Assembly (NCBI GenBank): GCA_003213595.1
Contig: QCMR01000004.1
Span: 1 to 56,105, forward strand
Direction: 5' to 3'
Length of the DNA stretch: 56,105 nucleotides
Source: SAR86 cluster bacterium AG-422-E19
GTDB lineage: Bacteria > Pseudomonadota > Gammaproteobacteria > Magnimaribacterales > AG-339-G14
The translations under genes and the position numbers were made by a program. The notes under the pieces are model-generated. The model searched no databases. It saw only the letters and a program-made list of their open reading frames with translations, and was not told where the DNA came from. This document shows positions 17,179 to 26,799 of this stretch, one piece after another (position 1 is the stretch's first letter; every line of letters starts with the position of its first letter).

Positions 17179-17519
17179 TGGAAAAACTGCTTGAGGGAAA
17201 ATGCGAAGCTTGCAAAGCTGATGCTCCTCTAGTGACCCATGAAGAGAAAAAAACATTGATGCCACAAATTCCTGGCTGGGATGTAATAGAGATTGATGGC
17301 ATAGAACAGCTTACTTGTGCTTTTGCTTTCAAAGATTATTTGTCGGGTTTAGATTTTGTAAACAGAGTAGCCGATCTTGCAGAAGAAGAAGATCACCATC
17401 CCGAAATAGTCTTGGAATGGGGAAAAGTCACTGTTAATTGGTGGTCTCACAAAATTAAAGGATTGCACAAAAATGATTTTATCGCTGCTGCTAAAACGGA
17501 TGCTTTGTTTAGCGAATAA
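17178..17519 (+). CDS. phhB: 4a-hydroxytetrahydrobiopterin dehydratase (pterin-4a-carbinolamine dehydratase)
   Basis: PCD dehydrates the 4a-hydroxy-pterin formed by aromatic amino acid hydroxylases. The 113-residue protein has the family core FKDYLSGLDFVNRVADLAEEEDHHPEIVLEWGKVTVNWWSHK with the catalytic His-His of DHHPEI and the later His of WWSHK. It overlaps fumC by one base and so is probably translated from the fumC mRNA. Its end overlaps the convergent MFS gene by 11 bases. No phenylalanine hydroxylase lies in the window. Confidence 0.92.
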   Translation: MEKLLEGKCEACKADAPLVTHEEKKTLMPQIPGWDVIEIDGIEQLTCAFAFKDYLSGLDFVNRVADLAEEEDHHPEIVLEWGKVTVNWWSHKIKGLHKNDFIAAAKTDALFSE

Positions 17520-18732
17520 TTATTCTAGAACCAATCGCAAAACCAATGAGTGTAATTGCTCCCATCAACAAGAAGGACTCAAGATAAAGGTTTAGATCAA
17601 AAGCTGTCCCTACCATCACCATACCTATGGGTTGGACCGGTACGATTAATAACGCCGATACTCCTCTAACAGAGCCAAGATTTTGTGAACCAAAAGCTTT
17701 AAGAAAACAGGCACTCATAAGAACCATAGCGCCACCAAATCCTAAACCAAAAACAAAACAAAAAATTGTGAAGACAAGATAATTATCAATCAAAGTCAAA
17801 CCAAAGATTCCAATAGATTGCATTGCCATCATAATCATCACAGGAATATTTGGGTTTAATCTATCCATGAGATAACCAAAGAATACTTTACCAACCACAC
17901 CACCAAAGGCTGCAAAAGAGTATGCAAAGACAGTCTGTTTTATAGGAAAACCTAAAATGGTCCAAGTCTCCATAAAGCCTAGATTTTCTGAATGCAAAGG
18001 CAAGTGAAGTAAAACTCCTCCCATTGCTAAAAACTGAAAAGCAAAAGCAAGAGAGATTATCCAAAAAATACCATGTTTGAAAAAATCTTTGATTTCCATC
18101 AAATCTTGAGAAGAATCTAAAGTAGGTTGATCAGGAAGATTATCTTTGTGTTGGCCAATCTCTTCAGGAGTATCGATTACGAAATATCTAACAGTTGGAA
18201 TCAATAAAAAAATTACTATCAAGCCAAAAACCATGTAAACGTTTCGCCAACCTATCATTTCAATAAGTGGATCAACTAAAATTGGCAAGACAACCCCAGA
18301 AAAAGATATACCAATGGCAGCTATTCCGAGAGCCATACCGGCATTACTTTCAAACCAATTAGCAACTAATTTTGTAACAGAAAGATTTCCTAAAGCAGGT
18401 CCACCAATAGCAAGCAACGTTGCATAAATTAAAAGCAGACTAAAGCTGCTTTGAACAAATGAAATGGAAAACAACCCAAGACTGAAAATTACCCCCCCAA
18501 TCATCATTATTTTTTTTATGGAAAACTTATCTAATAATCTTCCAAGAAAAATTGAAGCTACGGCAGAGCTTACGAACCAAAGAGACAAAGCACCTGAAAG
18601 TTGAGATTGTGTAGCACCTAAATCCCTCTCTAAAGCGTTGAACATCAAAGGAAAGCAGTAAAAAATAAAGCCAACGACGGAGAATTCCATCATCATCCCC
18701 GTATAAACCATTTGCCAGCCTTTGAACTTCAT
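17509..18732 (-). CDS. MFS transporter, monocarboxylate/oxalate-formate-like
   Basis: A 407-residue protein with about 12 hydrophobic segments in two halves separated by a polar loop near residues 185-215 ([17 protein letters not shown]). [19 protein letters not shown] in the loop between helices 2 and 3 and [19 protein letters not shown] in the second half are MFS loop motifs. The overall pattern resembles monocarboxylate (MCT/OFA) carriers. The substrate is unknown. The gene overlaps phhB at its 3' end and diverges from guaB, with 47 bases between the two start codons. Confidence 0.82.
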   Translation of the reverse strand: MKFKGWQMVYTGMMMEFSVVGFIFYCFPLMFNALERDLGATQSQLSGALSLWFVSSAVASIFLGRLLDKFSIKKIMMIGGVIFSLGLFSISFVQSSFSLLLIYATLLAIGGPALGNLSVTKLVANWFESNAGMALGIAAIGISFSGVVLPILVDPLIEMIGWRNVYMVFGLIVIFLLIPTVRYFVIDTPEEIGQHKDNLPDQPTLDSSQDLMEIKDFFKHGIFWIISLAFAFQFLAMGGVLLHLPLHSENLGFMETWTILGFPIKQTVFAYSFAAFGGVVGKVFFGYLMDRLNPNIPVMIMMAMQSIGIFGLTLIDNYLVFTIFCFVFGLGFGGAMVLMSACFLKAFGSQNLGSVRGVSALLIVPVQPIGMVMVGTAFDLNLYLESFLLMGAITLIGFAIGSRIIIR

Positions 18733-18767
18733 TTTTTAGGGTAACTTTGTTTTTTGTTTTCTTTCTG

Positions 18768-18773
18768 TATAAT
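18768..18773 (+). promoter_or_regulatory. guaB -10 box; possible leaderless start
   Basis: Perfect TATAAT at 18768-18773 followed by TTGAAA and the guaB ATG at 18780. The 6-nt spacing implies transcription starts at or within a base or two of the start codon. A TTGTTT at 18747-18752 could serve as -35 with a short 15-bp spacer. Confidence 0.55.
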
Positions 18774-18779
18774 TTGAAA

Positions 18780-20249
18780 ATGTTGCGTATTGAAGAGCAA
18801 GCTTTTACCTTCGACGATGTACTTTTAGTACCGAAATATTCTAGCGTCCTTCCTCAAGGAACCGATTTAAGCACAAAATTAACCAAACAGGTTAATTTAA
18901 AAATTCCAATAGTATCCGCAGCCATGGATACGGTTACCGAAAGTAGAATGTCAATTGCCTTAGCGGAATTGGGCGGAATTGGAATAATTCATAAAAATAT
19001 ATCCATTGCTGATCAAGCAAAAGAAGTTTCTTTGGTTAAAAAATTTGAAAGCGGAGTAGTAAGAGATCCAATTACCATTTCCTCTAAAAAAAGTGTTGGG
19101 GAATTAATCAAACTTACGCAAGACTTGAATATTTCAGGCATGCCTGTTGTAAATGATGGAGATCTAGTTGGCATTGTGACCTCCAGAGATTTTCGTAATG
19201 TCTCTGATTTATCAGCTCCGGTAGAATCCATCATGACGCCAAAAAAACGTTTGGTAACTGCAGAGGAAGACGAAAAATTAGATATTATTAAAAACCTCCT
19301 TTATAAAAATAGAATAGAAAAAATCTTATTGGTTGATAAAAGTTTTGCCTTAAAAGGTCTAGTAACCTTAAAAGACATCAATAAAAATAAGGATTTTCCT
19401 TTAGCCTCAAAAGACACCGAAGGTAGACTTCTCGTAGGAGCTGCCGTTGGTAATGGTGAAGAAACCGATGATCGAGTAGATGCTCTTGTTGAGGCAGGCG
19501 TTGATGTCCTTGTCGTTGATAGTGCTCATGGCCATTCCAAAGGCATCATTGATAGAGTTACAAGAATTAAGAAGCTGAAAAAAGGTATTCAAGTTATTGG
19601 AGGAAATGTTGCAACGGGCGATGGTGCTTTAGACTTAATCAAGGCAGGTGCCGATGCCATTAAAGTTGGAATAGGTCCTGGATCGATTTGTACGACCAGA
19701 ATAGTAACTGGAGTTGGCGTACCTCAGATTTCTGCTATTGCAAATGTAGTGAAAGCCATTGGTAAAAGGAATATTCCAGTTATTGCTGATGGGGGGATTA
19801 GATTCTCTGGTGATATTGCAAAAGCCATAGCTGCTGGAGCCAGTACCGTTATGCTTGGTAGTATTCTTGCCGGAACAGAGGAAGCCCCAGGACAGGTAGA
19901 ACTTTTTCAAGGGAGAAGTTATAAATCTTACAGAGGCATGGGTTCGGTTGGAGCTATGTCTGGAGAGACAAATTCTGGAGATCGATATTTTCAAGATGAT
20001 GTTTCAAGTTCTGACAAACTGGTACCGGAAGGAATTGAAGGTAGAGTCCCTTATAAAGGTTGGGTAGAAACTACCATCCATCAAATGCTTGGCGGTTTAA
20101 GACAAAGCATGGGTTATACGGGAAGCAAAGACATCAAAGCTATGAGAACCAAAACAAAATTTGTGCAGATTACATCGGCAGGAATTAACGAAAGTCATGT
20201 TCATGACGTGAGCGTCACAAAAGAAGCGCCAAATTACAGAATAAGTTAA
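18780..20249 (+). CDS. guaB: IMP dehydrogenase
   Basis: GuaB oxidises IMP to XMP with NAD+, the committed step of GMP synthesis. The start [18 protein letters not shown] matches E. coli GuaB exactly in register, fixing the start at ATG 18780 (489 residues) rather than an in-frame TTG at 18747. Two CBS domains occupy roughly residues 90-205. The catalytic loop [15 protein letters not shown] has its Cys at about 304, and [18 protein letters not shown] and [10 protein letters not shown] follow. guaA starts 2 bases after the stop. Confidence 0.97.
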   Translation: MLRIEEQAFTFDDVLLVPKYSSVLPQGTDLSTKLTKQVNLKIPIVSAAMDTVTESRMSIALAELGGIGIIHKNISIADQAKEVSLVKKFESGVVRDPITISSKKSVGELIKLTQDLNISGMPVVNDGDLVGIVTSRDFRNVSDLSAPVESIMTPKKRLVTAEEDEKLDIIKNLLYKNRIEKILLVDKSFALKGLVTLKDINKNKDFPLASKDTEGRLLVGAAVGNGEETDDRVDALVEAGVDVLVVDSAHGHSKGIIDRVTRIKKLKKGIQVIGGNVATGDGALDLIKAGADAIKVGIGPGSICTTRIVTGVGVPQISAIANVVKAIGKRNIPVIADGGIRFSGDIAKAIAAGASTVMLGSILAGTEEAPGQVELFQGRSYKSYRGMGSVGAMSGETNSGDRYFQDDVSSSDKLVPEGIEGRVPYKGWVETTIHQMLGGLRQSMGYTGSKDIKAMRTKTKFVQITSAGINESHVHDVSVTKEAPNYRIS

Positions 20250-20251
20250 AA

Positions 20252-21805
20252 GTGAATAGCGCTATTGATTCAGAAAAAATAATTATTCTGGATTTTGGTT
20301 CACAATATACTCAATTGATTGCTAGGCGTATCAGAGAACTTGGAGTTTATTCCGAAATTCTGTCTTGCAATACTTCTTATAGAAACATTCTTAAAGCTAA
20401 TCCCAAAGGCATTATCATCTCTGGAGGCCCAGAGTCAGTAAATGAAAAAAATACTCTTAAAGTTGATCCTAAAATTTTAGAAACTGAAATACCCATTTTA
20501 GGAATTTGTTATGGCATGCAACTCATGTCAAAACACTTTAAGGGGTTAGTAAATACTTCAAAGAAAAGAGAATTTGGCCATGCTGAAATTAAATTGAATA
20601 AAAGTAAGTTATTTCAAGATATCAAAATCTCTACACTAAATGTTTGGATGAGTCATGGTGACAAAGTAACTAAATTACCCAAAGGTTTTAAAAAAGTTGC
20701 TTCCTCTAAAAATAGTCCAATTGCAGCTTTTGAAAATAATTCAATTAAAAAATATGGCTTACAGTTTCATCCAGAGGTAACACATACCGAAAAGGGCGCT
20801 CGAATTTTAAAAACTTTTGTTAGGGAAATATGCAACTGTCAGACTAAATGGAGACCAAAAAACATAGTCGAAAAACTTGTTGATGATATAAAAAAACAAG
20901 TAGGTAAGAAAAAAGTATTATTGGGTATTTCCGGCGGAGTTGATTCTTCAGTGGTTGCTGCACTTTTATCAAAGGCAATAGGCAAGCAATTGGAATGTAT
21001 TTTTGTTGATAACGGTTTATTAAGAAAAGATGAAGCCAAACAAGTGCTTAGAGATTTAAAAAAGGCTTTAAAAATAAATATTCATTTTTCCGATTCTGAA
21101 AAATTTTTCCTTAAAAATTTAAAAGGTAAAGAAGATCCCGAAGAAAAGAGAAAGGTAATAGGAAAAAATTTTATAGACGTCTTTTTGAAGGAAGCAAAAA
21201 AAATTAAAGATGTCTCATTTCTAGCACAAGGTACAATTTATCCCGATGTGATTGAATCTTCAGGTATCAAAGGTGGAAAGGCGCATGTGATTAAATCTCA
21301 CCACAATGTTGGCGGTTTACCTTCTTATTTAAATTTACCTTTGGTAGAACCTTTAAATTCTTTATTCAAAGATGAGGTGAGAAAAATAGGTCTTTCTTTG
21401 GGCTTGCCAAAGTCTTTGATCGGTAGACATCCTTTTCCAGGCCCTGGCTTAGCTGTAAGAACAATCGGAGAAATTACGAAAGAAAAATTAGATATTTTAA
21501 GGGAAGCAGATCATATCTTTATGGAAGAGCTGTCTTCAGCAAATCTCTACAACAAGGTAAGCCAAGCTTTTGCAGTATTTTTACCAATCAAAAGTGTTGG
21601 AGTTGTGGGTGATGCAAGACGCTATGAATATGTGATTGCTCTCAGAGCTGCAGAGACGATTGATTTTATGACCGCTAAAGCTTCTCAACTCAACCACAAC
21701 TTATTGAATAAAGTCTCTGACAGGATAATTAATGAAATTCCAAAGGTTTCAAGAGTTGTTTACGATATTTCTAGCAAACCACCAGCTACTATCGAGTGGG
21801 AATAA
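20252..21805 (+). CDS. guaA: GMP synthase (glutamine-hydrolysing)
   Basis: GuaA aminates XMP to GMP. Its class I glutaminase domain shows GICYGMQLM (Cys at about residue 86) and FHPEVTHTEKG (His and Glu). The ATP-pyrophosphatase domain has LLGISGGVDSSVVAALLSKA, and the C-terminal dimerisation domain has IGRHPFPGPGLAVR and ends KPPATIEWE. Length 517 is close to the usual 525. The start is GTG at 20252, two bases after the guaB stop; no ATG fits. The guaBA operon is intact. Confidence 0.96.
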   Translation: MNSAIDSEKIIILDFGSQYTQLIARRIRELGVYSEILSCNTSYRNILKANPKGIIISGGPESVNEKNTLKVDPKILETEIPILGICYGMQLMSKHFKGLVNTSKKREFGHAEIKLNKSKLFQDIKISTLNVWMSHGDKVTKLPKGFKKVASSKNSPIAAFENNSIKKYGLQFHPEVTHTEKGARILKTFVREICNCQTKWRPKNIVEKLVDDIKKQVGKKKVLLGISGGVDSSVVAALLSKAIGKQLECIFVDNGLLRKDEAKQVLRDLKKALKINIHFSDSEKFFLKNLKGKEDPEEKRKVIGKNFIDVFLKEAKKIKDVSFLAQGTIYPDVIESSGIKGGKAHVIKSHHNVGGLPSYLNLPLVEPLNSLFKDEVRKIGLSLGLPKSLIGRHPFPGPGLAVRTIGEITKEKLDILREADHIFMEELSSANLYNKVSQAFAVFLPIKSVGVVGDARRYEYVIALRAAETIDFMTAKASQLNHNLLNKVSDRIINEIPKVSRVVYDISSKPPATIEWE

Positions 21806-21808
21806 ATT

Positions 21809-22159
21809 ATGATTGAAGGATCTTGTCATTGTAAGAAAGTTCGTTTTCAAATAGAGACTGAGAACGTATATGAGGATTTATATAGATGTAATTGCTCATT
21901 ATGCAGAAAAAAATCTATTGTAATGAAGCCGGTATCTCAGAAATTTTTTACTTTGTTAGACGGCCATGAAAATTTAGGTTTATATAAATGGAATAAAAAT
22001 ATTGCTGAACATTATTTTTGTAAACTTTGCGGCGTTTATACTCATCATAAGAGAAGAAGATATCCTGATCAAATAGCAGTAAATTTTGCTTGTCTAGATG
22101 ATTTAGATTTGCCTAAAGATGTCCACATAGGTTTAGTAGATGGGGCAAGTCATGATTAG
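21809..22159 (+). CDS. GFA-family (glutathione-dependent formaldehyde-activating-like) zinc protein
   Basis: A 116-residue zinc-binding protein. Cysteines C6 and C8 (SCHCKK), C27, C29 and C32 (CNCSLC), and C71 and C74 (CKLCG) are the GFA-fold ligands of two zinc sites. Founding members were linked to S-hydroxymethylglutathione formation, but that activity is disputed, and many members have other or unknown roles. It begins 3 bases after guaA and may be read through from it. An Old Yellow Enzyme gene with its own SD follows. Confidence 0.85.
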   Translation: MIEGSCHCKKVRFQIETENVYEDLYRCNCSLCRKKSIVMKPVSQKFFTLLDGHENLGLYKWNKNIAEHYFCKLCGVYTHHKRRRYPDQIAVNFACLDDLDLPKDVHIGLVDGASHD

Positions 22160-22211
22160 TGTTGATAAGGCATTTTTGCCTTAAAAGGAATTATTAAAAA
22201 GGAGTAAAACT

Positions 22212-23288
22212 ATGAAAAATTTAAACGATCAGATTAAATTTCCATGCGGCTTAACTATGAAAAATAGGTTTATGCTTGCTCCGTTAACAAACACTCAGAG
22301 TCATGAAAATGGAAAACTTTCAGATGAGGAATATAACTGGCTAACTATGAGAGCCAAAGGAAATTTTGGATTAACTATGTCTTGCGCTTCTCACGTGCAA
22401 GCAATTGGTAAAGGCTTTCCCGGGCAGTTGGGTATTTTTGGAGACGAACACATAGAAGGATTAAAAAGATTAACTGATGAAATCAAATCCCATGATAGTT
22501 TGGCTATAGCTCAACTTCATCATGCTGGAATGAGATCACCAGAAGATATTATAGGTGAACAGCCTGTCTGCCCATCAGATGATGAGGAGACAAACTCAAG
22601 AGCATTGTCGATAGATGAAGTTAAAAGACTAAGAGATGACTTCATTGAGGCAGGAGTTAGAGCAAAAAAAGCAGGGTATCAAGGAGTAGAAATCCATGGA
22701 GCTCATGGCTACATTCTTTGTCAATTTTTGAGTTCTGATATCAACAAAAGAGACGATGAATATGGAGGAAACTTAGAAAATAGGTCTAGAATAATTTTTG
22801 AGATAGTTGATGGAATTAGAGATAAATGCGGTTCTGAATTTCTATTAGGAGTTAGATTATCTGCGGAAAGATTTGGAATTAAATTGGGAGAATCAAAAGA
22901 AGTATGTAATAAACTTATTGACACTAACAAAATAGATTTTTTGGACATGTCACTTTGGGATTCCTTTAAAGAACCTGTAGAAGAAGAACATCAGGGAAAA
23001 AATTTGCTTGAACATTTTACGGAACTTGATTTTAAAGATGTTTTGTTAACAGTAGCTGGAAATATAAGAACAGGTGAAAATGTTCATAAGGTCCTCAGTA
23101 ATAAAGTTGATTTTGTGACTATAGGAAGAGCAGCTATTCTTCATCATGATTTTCCATTGAGAGTGATGGAAAATCCAAATTTTGAACCTATAAAACTTCC
23201 AGTTTCAATAGCTCATTTAAGTAAAGAGGGTCTAAGCGATAAGTTTATAGATTACATGGGAGCCTGGCCTGGTTTCGTAGGGAAGTGA
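22212..23288 (+). CDS. Old Yellow Enzyme-family NADH:flavin oxidoreductase
   Basis: A 358-residue FMN TIM-barrel ene-reductase. Visible are LKNRFMLAPLTNTQSHENG at the N-terminus, IAQLHHAGMRS, the GYQGVEIHGAHGYILCQFLS segment with the substrate-binding His pair, NKRDDEYGGNLENRSR, and the FMN-phosphate loop GRAAILHHDFP. The enzyme reduces activated C=C bonds, substrate unknown. AAAGGAG sits 7-9 bases before the ATG, a clear ribosome site. A 6-bp hairpin at 22167-22182 (AAGGCA-TTTT-TGCCTT) lies upstream but has no T-tract. Confidence 0.88.
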   Translation: MKNLNDQIKFPCGLTMKNRFMLAPLTNTQSHENGKLSDEEYNWLTMRAKGNFGLTMSCASHVQAIGKGFPGQLGIFGDEHIEGLKRLTDEIKSHDSLAIAQLHHAGMRSPEDIIGEQPVCPSDDEETNSRALSIDEVKRLRDDFIEAGVRAKKAGYQGVEIHGAHGYILCQFLSSDINKRDDEYGGNLENRSRIIFEIVDGIRDKCGSEFLLGVRLSAERFGIKLGESKEVCNKLIDTNKIDFLDMSLWDSFKEPVEEEHQGKNLLEHFTELDFKDVLLTVAGNIRTGENVHKVLSNKVDFVTIGRAAILHHDFPLRVMENPNFEPIKLPVSIAHLSKEGLSDKFIDYMGAWPGFVGK

Positions 23289-23347
23289 CTTATTAAAATT
23301 AGAAAGGTTTCATATTAATCAAAATTTTGTAAATTTGAGAACTTGCT

Positions 23348-24196
23348 TTATAAGATCTTTATTCTTTTTAAATATTTTTTAGCAACTTTTTTTCCTATTT
23401 CGTAGTCTCCTTTTAAAACCTCAATATTTTTTGAATCTCTTTTTGAATTTAGTTTTTCTGGAGGACACAACTGAATAATTTCACAATCTTCTGGAGGATT
23501 ATCAATAAAATCAAGAGCTCTGTTGTACGTCATATCATGATTTAGCAATGCTCTTCTCAATTTAGGATATTTTCGCGAAAGTAAGGCGCCTATGTAATTT
23601 TCAAGCTTGAGCTTCCTTCTAAATTTTTTTTCATATGTTCTTATTACAACTATTTTTTTAGCTCCCATTTCATATGCTTTTTCTACAGGCAAAGGATCTG
23701 CAATCCCTCCATCAAATTTCCTGCGACCATTTATTAAGCTTGGTGTTCTTACCAATATAGGAAGGGTTCCAGAGGCGATCATTTTCGGTATCCATTCACT
23801 TTCCCCAAAAGAGTAATATTCTGCATTCGCATTTATTGCATCTGTCACAACCGCAATGTAGTTTTTTTTATTTAGGTTATTTTTAATCTTCTCAATATTC
23901 GGTCGAAACTTTTTTTCACCATCTGTGTACATCTGATGAACCTTGAAAATATCCTTCCCAGTGAAAATATTTTTGTAACTGAAGTAATCACTAGAAGCGG
24001 CATAAAGCATTTTCTCAAGATTATTATCTGTTTCTCTTATCAGATACCAATAAAGAACAGCTACGCCATTTGATACGCCAATATAAATATCAAATGGATC
24101 GAAGTTCTTTTTTATAAAAGTATCAGTTATTCCAAAAGAAAATACACCTCTTTGACCGCCACCTTCCACGATAAGAGCTGTCTTATTATTTTCCAT
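23348..24196 (-). CDS. Patatin-like phospholipase, YjjU type
   Basis: A 282-residue patatin-fold lipid acyl hydrolase. The oxyanion loop EGGGQRG (residues 11-17), nucleophile elbow IGVSNG (Ser42) and the Asp in FDGGIADPLPV form the Ser-Asp dyad. The order and spacing match E. coli YjjU, including FDPFDIYIG and the C-terminal CEIIQLCPPEKL. There is no signal peptide, so it is likely cytoplasmic or loosely membrane-bound. No SD is seen. The convergent OYE gene ends 59 bases away, a gap with no clear terminator. Confidence 0.88.
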   Translation of the reverse strand: MENNKTALIVEGGGQRGVFSFGITDTFIKKNFDPFDIYIGVSNGVAVLYWYLIRETDNNLEKMLYAASSDYFSYKNIFTGKDIFKVHQMYTDGEKKFRPNIEKIKNNLNKKNYIAVVTDAINANAEYYSFGESEWIPKMIASGTLPILVRTPSLINGRRKFDGGIADPLPVEKAYEMGAKKIVVIRTYEKKFRRKLKLENYIGALLSRKYPKLRRALLNHDMTYNRALDFIDNPPEDCEIIQLCPPEKLNSKRDSKNIEVLKGDYEIGKKVAKKYLKRIKIL

Positions 24197-24266
24197 TATA
24201 TGGAGGATTGTTAAAGGTAGAAAACACTATCAGAATGAGCAACTTAATTACTTAAAGTAGATAAAG

Positions 24267-24989
24267 TTAGACTTCAAATTCTTTTGAATTCTTTAACATA
24301 TGTGCTGGCCCGTGGTTTAAATTTATAGCTGCATTTTCTCCGAAGAGCATTTCTTTTTGAGCTGCATAATGTTTTCTATCTTTAGCAAGAGGCGCCAATT
24401 CTTCTGCTTTTTTTATTGCTATCTCGGGTAATTCTTCAAACGAACCTTTGCCCTGAACAATTCCAGCTGCAAAAGCAGCTTCACCAGTCCATCGTTTGGA
24501 TAATTGAACGGTCTCAAAAAATGAATTCGCAGGAATTTTATGTCTAAATAAAGCCAATTCTGGTCTCGGAATTTTAAATCCAAGTTGCATTTCATTTGCG
24601 CAAAGGAATCCTCGATCCTCTCTCATTAATCTTATGTCATGCGAGAGAGCCAACATAAAACCTGCACCAAAAGCATGACCATTGACCACACAAATACTAG
24701 GAATTGGTAAAGTAATAATCCTTCCCATTAAGTACATGAATTCTTCACCAAAAACTTCTCTGTCTCCACTTTCAGGATAGTCCTCAGGCTTTTGCATCCA
24801 GTCAAGATCTAACCCATTTGAAAAGAATTTAGGATCTTTAGAAGATGTTACCAACGCTCCTGGACCCTCGTCTTTTTCAATTTCATCCAATGCTTCTGCA
24901 AACTGTCTCACGAATGTAGTGTTCCATCGGTTTTCACCTGCGTTCATACACAAATGATAAATGGATTCTTTTTTTTCTAGTTCAATCAC
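24267..24989 (-). CDS. Enoyl-CoA hydratase/isomerase family protein, probably a delta3-delta2-enoyl-CoA isomerase
   Basis: A 240-residue crotonase-fold protein. VNGHAFGAGFMLALSHDIRLM is the acyl-CoA/oxyanion region. CANEMQLGFKIP places a Glu where enoyl-CoA isomerases of the ECI1/plant ECI type have their catalytic acid, whereas the first hydratase Glu is missing. Isomerisation of unsaturated acyl-CoA during beta-oxidation is the best guess. The start is GTG at 24989 with AGGA upstream; no in-frame ATG fits. It is divergent from the GST-like gene at 25117. Confidence 0.82.
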   Translation of the reverse strand: MIELEKKESIYHLCMNAGENRWNTTFVRQFAEALDEIEKDEGPGALVTSSKDPKFFSNGLDLDWMQKPEDYPESGDREVFGEEFMYLMGRIITLPIPSICVVNGHAFGAGFMLALSHDIRLMREDRGFLCANEMQLGFKIPRPELALFRHKIPANSFFETVQLSKRWTGEAAFAAGIVQGKGSFEELPEIAIKKAEELAPLAKDRKHYAAQKEMLFGENAAINLNHGPAHMLKNSKEFEV

Positions 24990-25116
24990 AATATTTTCCT
25001 AAAATGTTAATTTTTAAAAATACTATACACAAAAAATAATGAGTAACTAAGAGACTTTGTCTTGTAAAAAATACCTAAATTGTTTAATTTAACTTTAGAC
25101 ATATCAGGGAGAGCAT

Positions 25117-25926
25117 ATGACTAAAAAAACTACATCACCAGAATTCATTTCACTTGATGAAGCCGCAAAAATGAAAGAAGGAACAAGAATTACATTTGTT
25201 CCGGGAATTCAGGCAATTTATGCGGAAGCATTAAAAAATATTTGTTATGTAAAAAAAATAAAAATCATAAGAGTTTTACACCCCTTCATGGGCATTGATA
25301 AAAATACTGGTAAAGATAGACAAGCTAGGCTTTACGTACTTACTAGTCAAACTTCTCTGCCTACGATGTTTCATGATGAAGAGCGTCCCAGAAACGTTTG
25401 GGTAGAACAACTTGCTTTGGCAGAAAAGATCGGCTCCTCTGATAGCATAAATTTGATTCCGGATAATTTCCAAGATAGATCAGATATGTTTGGACTGTGC
25501 GCCATAGTTTTGGGTGAAGATGGACTTGTTTGGAATATGAGAATCTTATCGGATGGTCCGCTTGCAAGAAAATACGGTTATAGTGATGACGCAAGTTCCA
25601 AAGCTCCAAGCAAAATGGCAGAAATTGTCAAAGTGATTGACCGTCAGCTAGAAAAACAGCAAGAAAGAGGCTCTAAATATTTAATTGGCGACAAAATTTC
25701 TGCAATAGATATTTACTGGTCAACTATCAGTATGACAATTCTTCCAGCTTCTTTGGAAATTATGCCTAAGACTAAACAAAATGAGGGAATGCTTTTTTTC
25801 TTTGAGGCAAATTCCAAGATTCCAGAGATCAAAGAGGTATTGACAGATAGAATTCTTTCTCATCGAGACTATATTTTGAAAACTTATTGCGAAACTCCTG
25901 CTGTACTTGGTGGAGATCCTATTTAA
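25117..25926 (+). CDS. Glutathione-transferase-fold protein, divergent
   Basis: A 269-residue protein that looks like a GST but with a degenerate N-terminal thioredoxin half: the segment RITFVPGIQAIYAEALKNICYVKKIKI lacks the usual Ser/Tyr/Cys catalytic start, and QTSLPTMFHDEERPRNVW stands where the cis-Pro and Glu-Ser would be. The C-terminal helical half (VKVIDRQLEKQQERGSKYLIGDKISAIDIYWSTI) contains the GST N-capping box/Asp motif. Glutathione binding is therefore uncertain. AGGGAGA lies 6 bases before the ATG. It starts a plus-strand run that continues to 30333. Confidence 0.7.
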   Translation: MTKKTTSPEFISLDEAAKMKEGTRITFVPGIQAIYAEALKNICYVKKIKIIRVLHPFMGIDKNTGKDRQARLYVLTSQTSLPTMFHDEERPRNVWVEQLALAEKIGSSDSINLIPDNFQDRSDMFGLCAIVLGEDGLVWNMRILSDGPLARKYGYSDDASSKAPSKMAEIVKVIDRQLEKQQERGSKYLIGDKISAIDIYWSTISMTILPASLEIMPKTKQNEGMLFFFEANSKIPEIKEVLTDRILSHRDYILKTYCETPAVLGGDPI

Positions 25927-25937
25927 AAAAATAAAAG

Positions 25938-26795
25938 ATGTCTATTTGGAACGACTTATCGTGGGTTGAGGGGATAAGAACTCCTTTTTTTAATTTCTTT
26001 TTTTACAATGTTTCGTTAACTGGATACCCAATCTTTTTATTTCTATTTATAGCCTTTGGATATTTTTTTTGGTCACCTCAAAGATTCTCAAGAGTCGCAA
26101 TGTTGCTATTTATTTCTGCTGTTATAAATAGCTTTTTAAAAGATTTGTTTCAGGATCCAAGACCTCCAGCAGACTTTATGTTGGATGAAGGAACCGGAAC
26201 TAGTTATGGTTGGCCCAGCGGACATGCTCAAATTGCTGTAACACTTTGGGGGCTTTTGGCGTACGAACTTAAAAATAAATTAATATCCATAGGAGCTATA
26301 TCTTTTATCTTCTTAGTAGCTTTTAGCAGAATGTATCTAGGCGTTCATGATTTAGGAGATGTACTTGCAGGCCTTTTAATAGGAAGCTTTATACTTTTTC
26401 TTTGGCATTGTGCAATTGTTTATAAGGTTTATGAAAAATTTGATAAGTTTTCATGGTTTTTTATTCTATTATCTTTTCAACTTTTTGTTCATTTGCTATA
26501 TCCAACTCACGAGGGACATGAAATATCAAATTGGTTACTCGGAGCTATGACAGGTTGGTTCGTTGGCGCATCAAACTTAGAAATATCTTCAAACAACATA
26601 GTTAAGTTCTTTTTATCGATAATGAGCACCTCTGCAGTTTTCTTCATGATGATATTTCTCTTTCAATTAGATGAGCTAGTAAAGTTATCTGGATTAATGT
26701 CTATTCTATATAGTTATTCCTTGGGTCTTTTCTTTTCAATTTTTGTTTCCTGGATTATTCCTAGATTTTGGAAATTTTTTAATCTTGCAAACTGA
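25938..26795 (+). CDS. PAP2-family membrane phosphatase
   Basis: A polytopic (about 7-8 helix) phosphatase of the PAP2 superfamily, 285 residues. The three motifs are complete: KDLFQDPRP (Lys68...Arg75-Pro76), PSGH (residues 93-96) and SRMYLGVHDLGD (Arg131, His137, Asp141). Such enzymes dephosphorylate lipid phosphates, including undecaprenyl pyrophosphate. The C-terminal third adds further hydrophobic helices of unknown role. It is 11 bases after the GST-like gene, and a second GST gene begins 4 bases after its stop. Confidence 0.87.
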   Translation: MSIWNDLSWVEGIRTPFFNFFFYNVSLTGYPIFLFLFIAFGYFFWSPQRFSRVAMLLFISAVINSFLKDLFQDPRPPADFMLDEGTGTSYGWPSGHAQIAVTLWGLLAYELKNKLISIGAISFIFLVAFSRMYLGVHDLGDVLAGLLIGSFILFLWHCAIVYKVYEKFDKFSWFFILLSFQLFVHLLYPTHEGHEISNWLLGAMTGWFVGASNLEISSNNIVKFFLSIMSTSAVFFMMIFLFQLDELVKLSGLMSILYSYSLGLFFSIFVSWIIPRFWKFFNLAN

Positions 26796-26799
26796 AAAG

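Noticed and set aside
18747-18779. N-terminal extension of guaB from TTG 18747
   Set aside because: It would include the TATAAT box, and GuaB homologues start at MLRI; ATG 18780 is right.
22167-22182. AAGGCA-TTTT-TGCCTT hairpin as a terminator
   Set aside because: Neither strand has a T-tract after the stem; it is listed only as context for the OYE gene.
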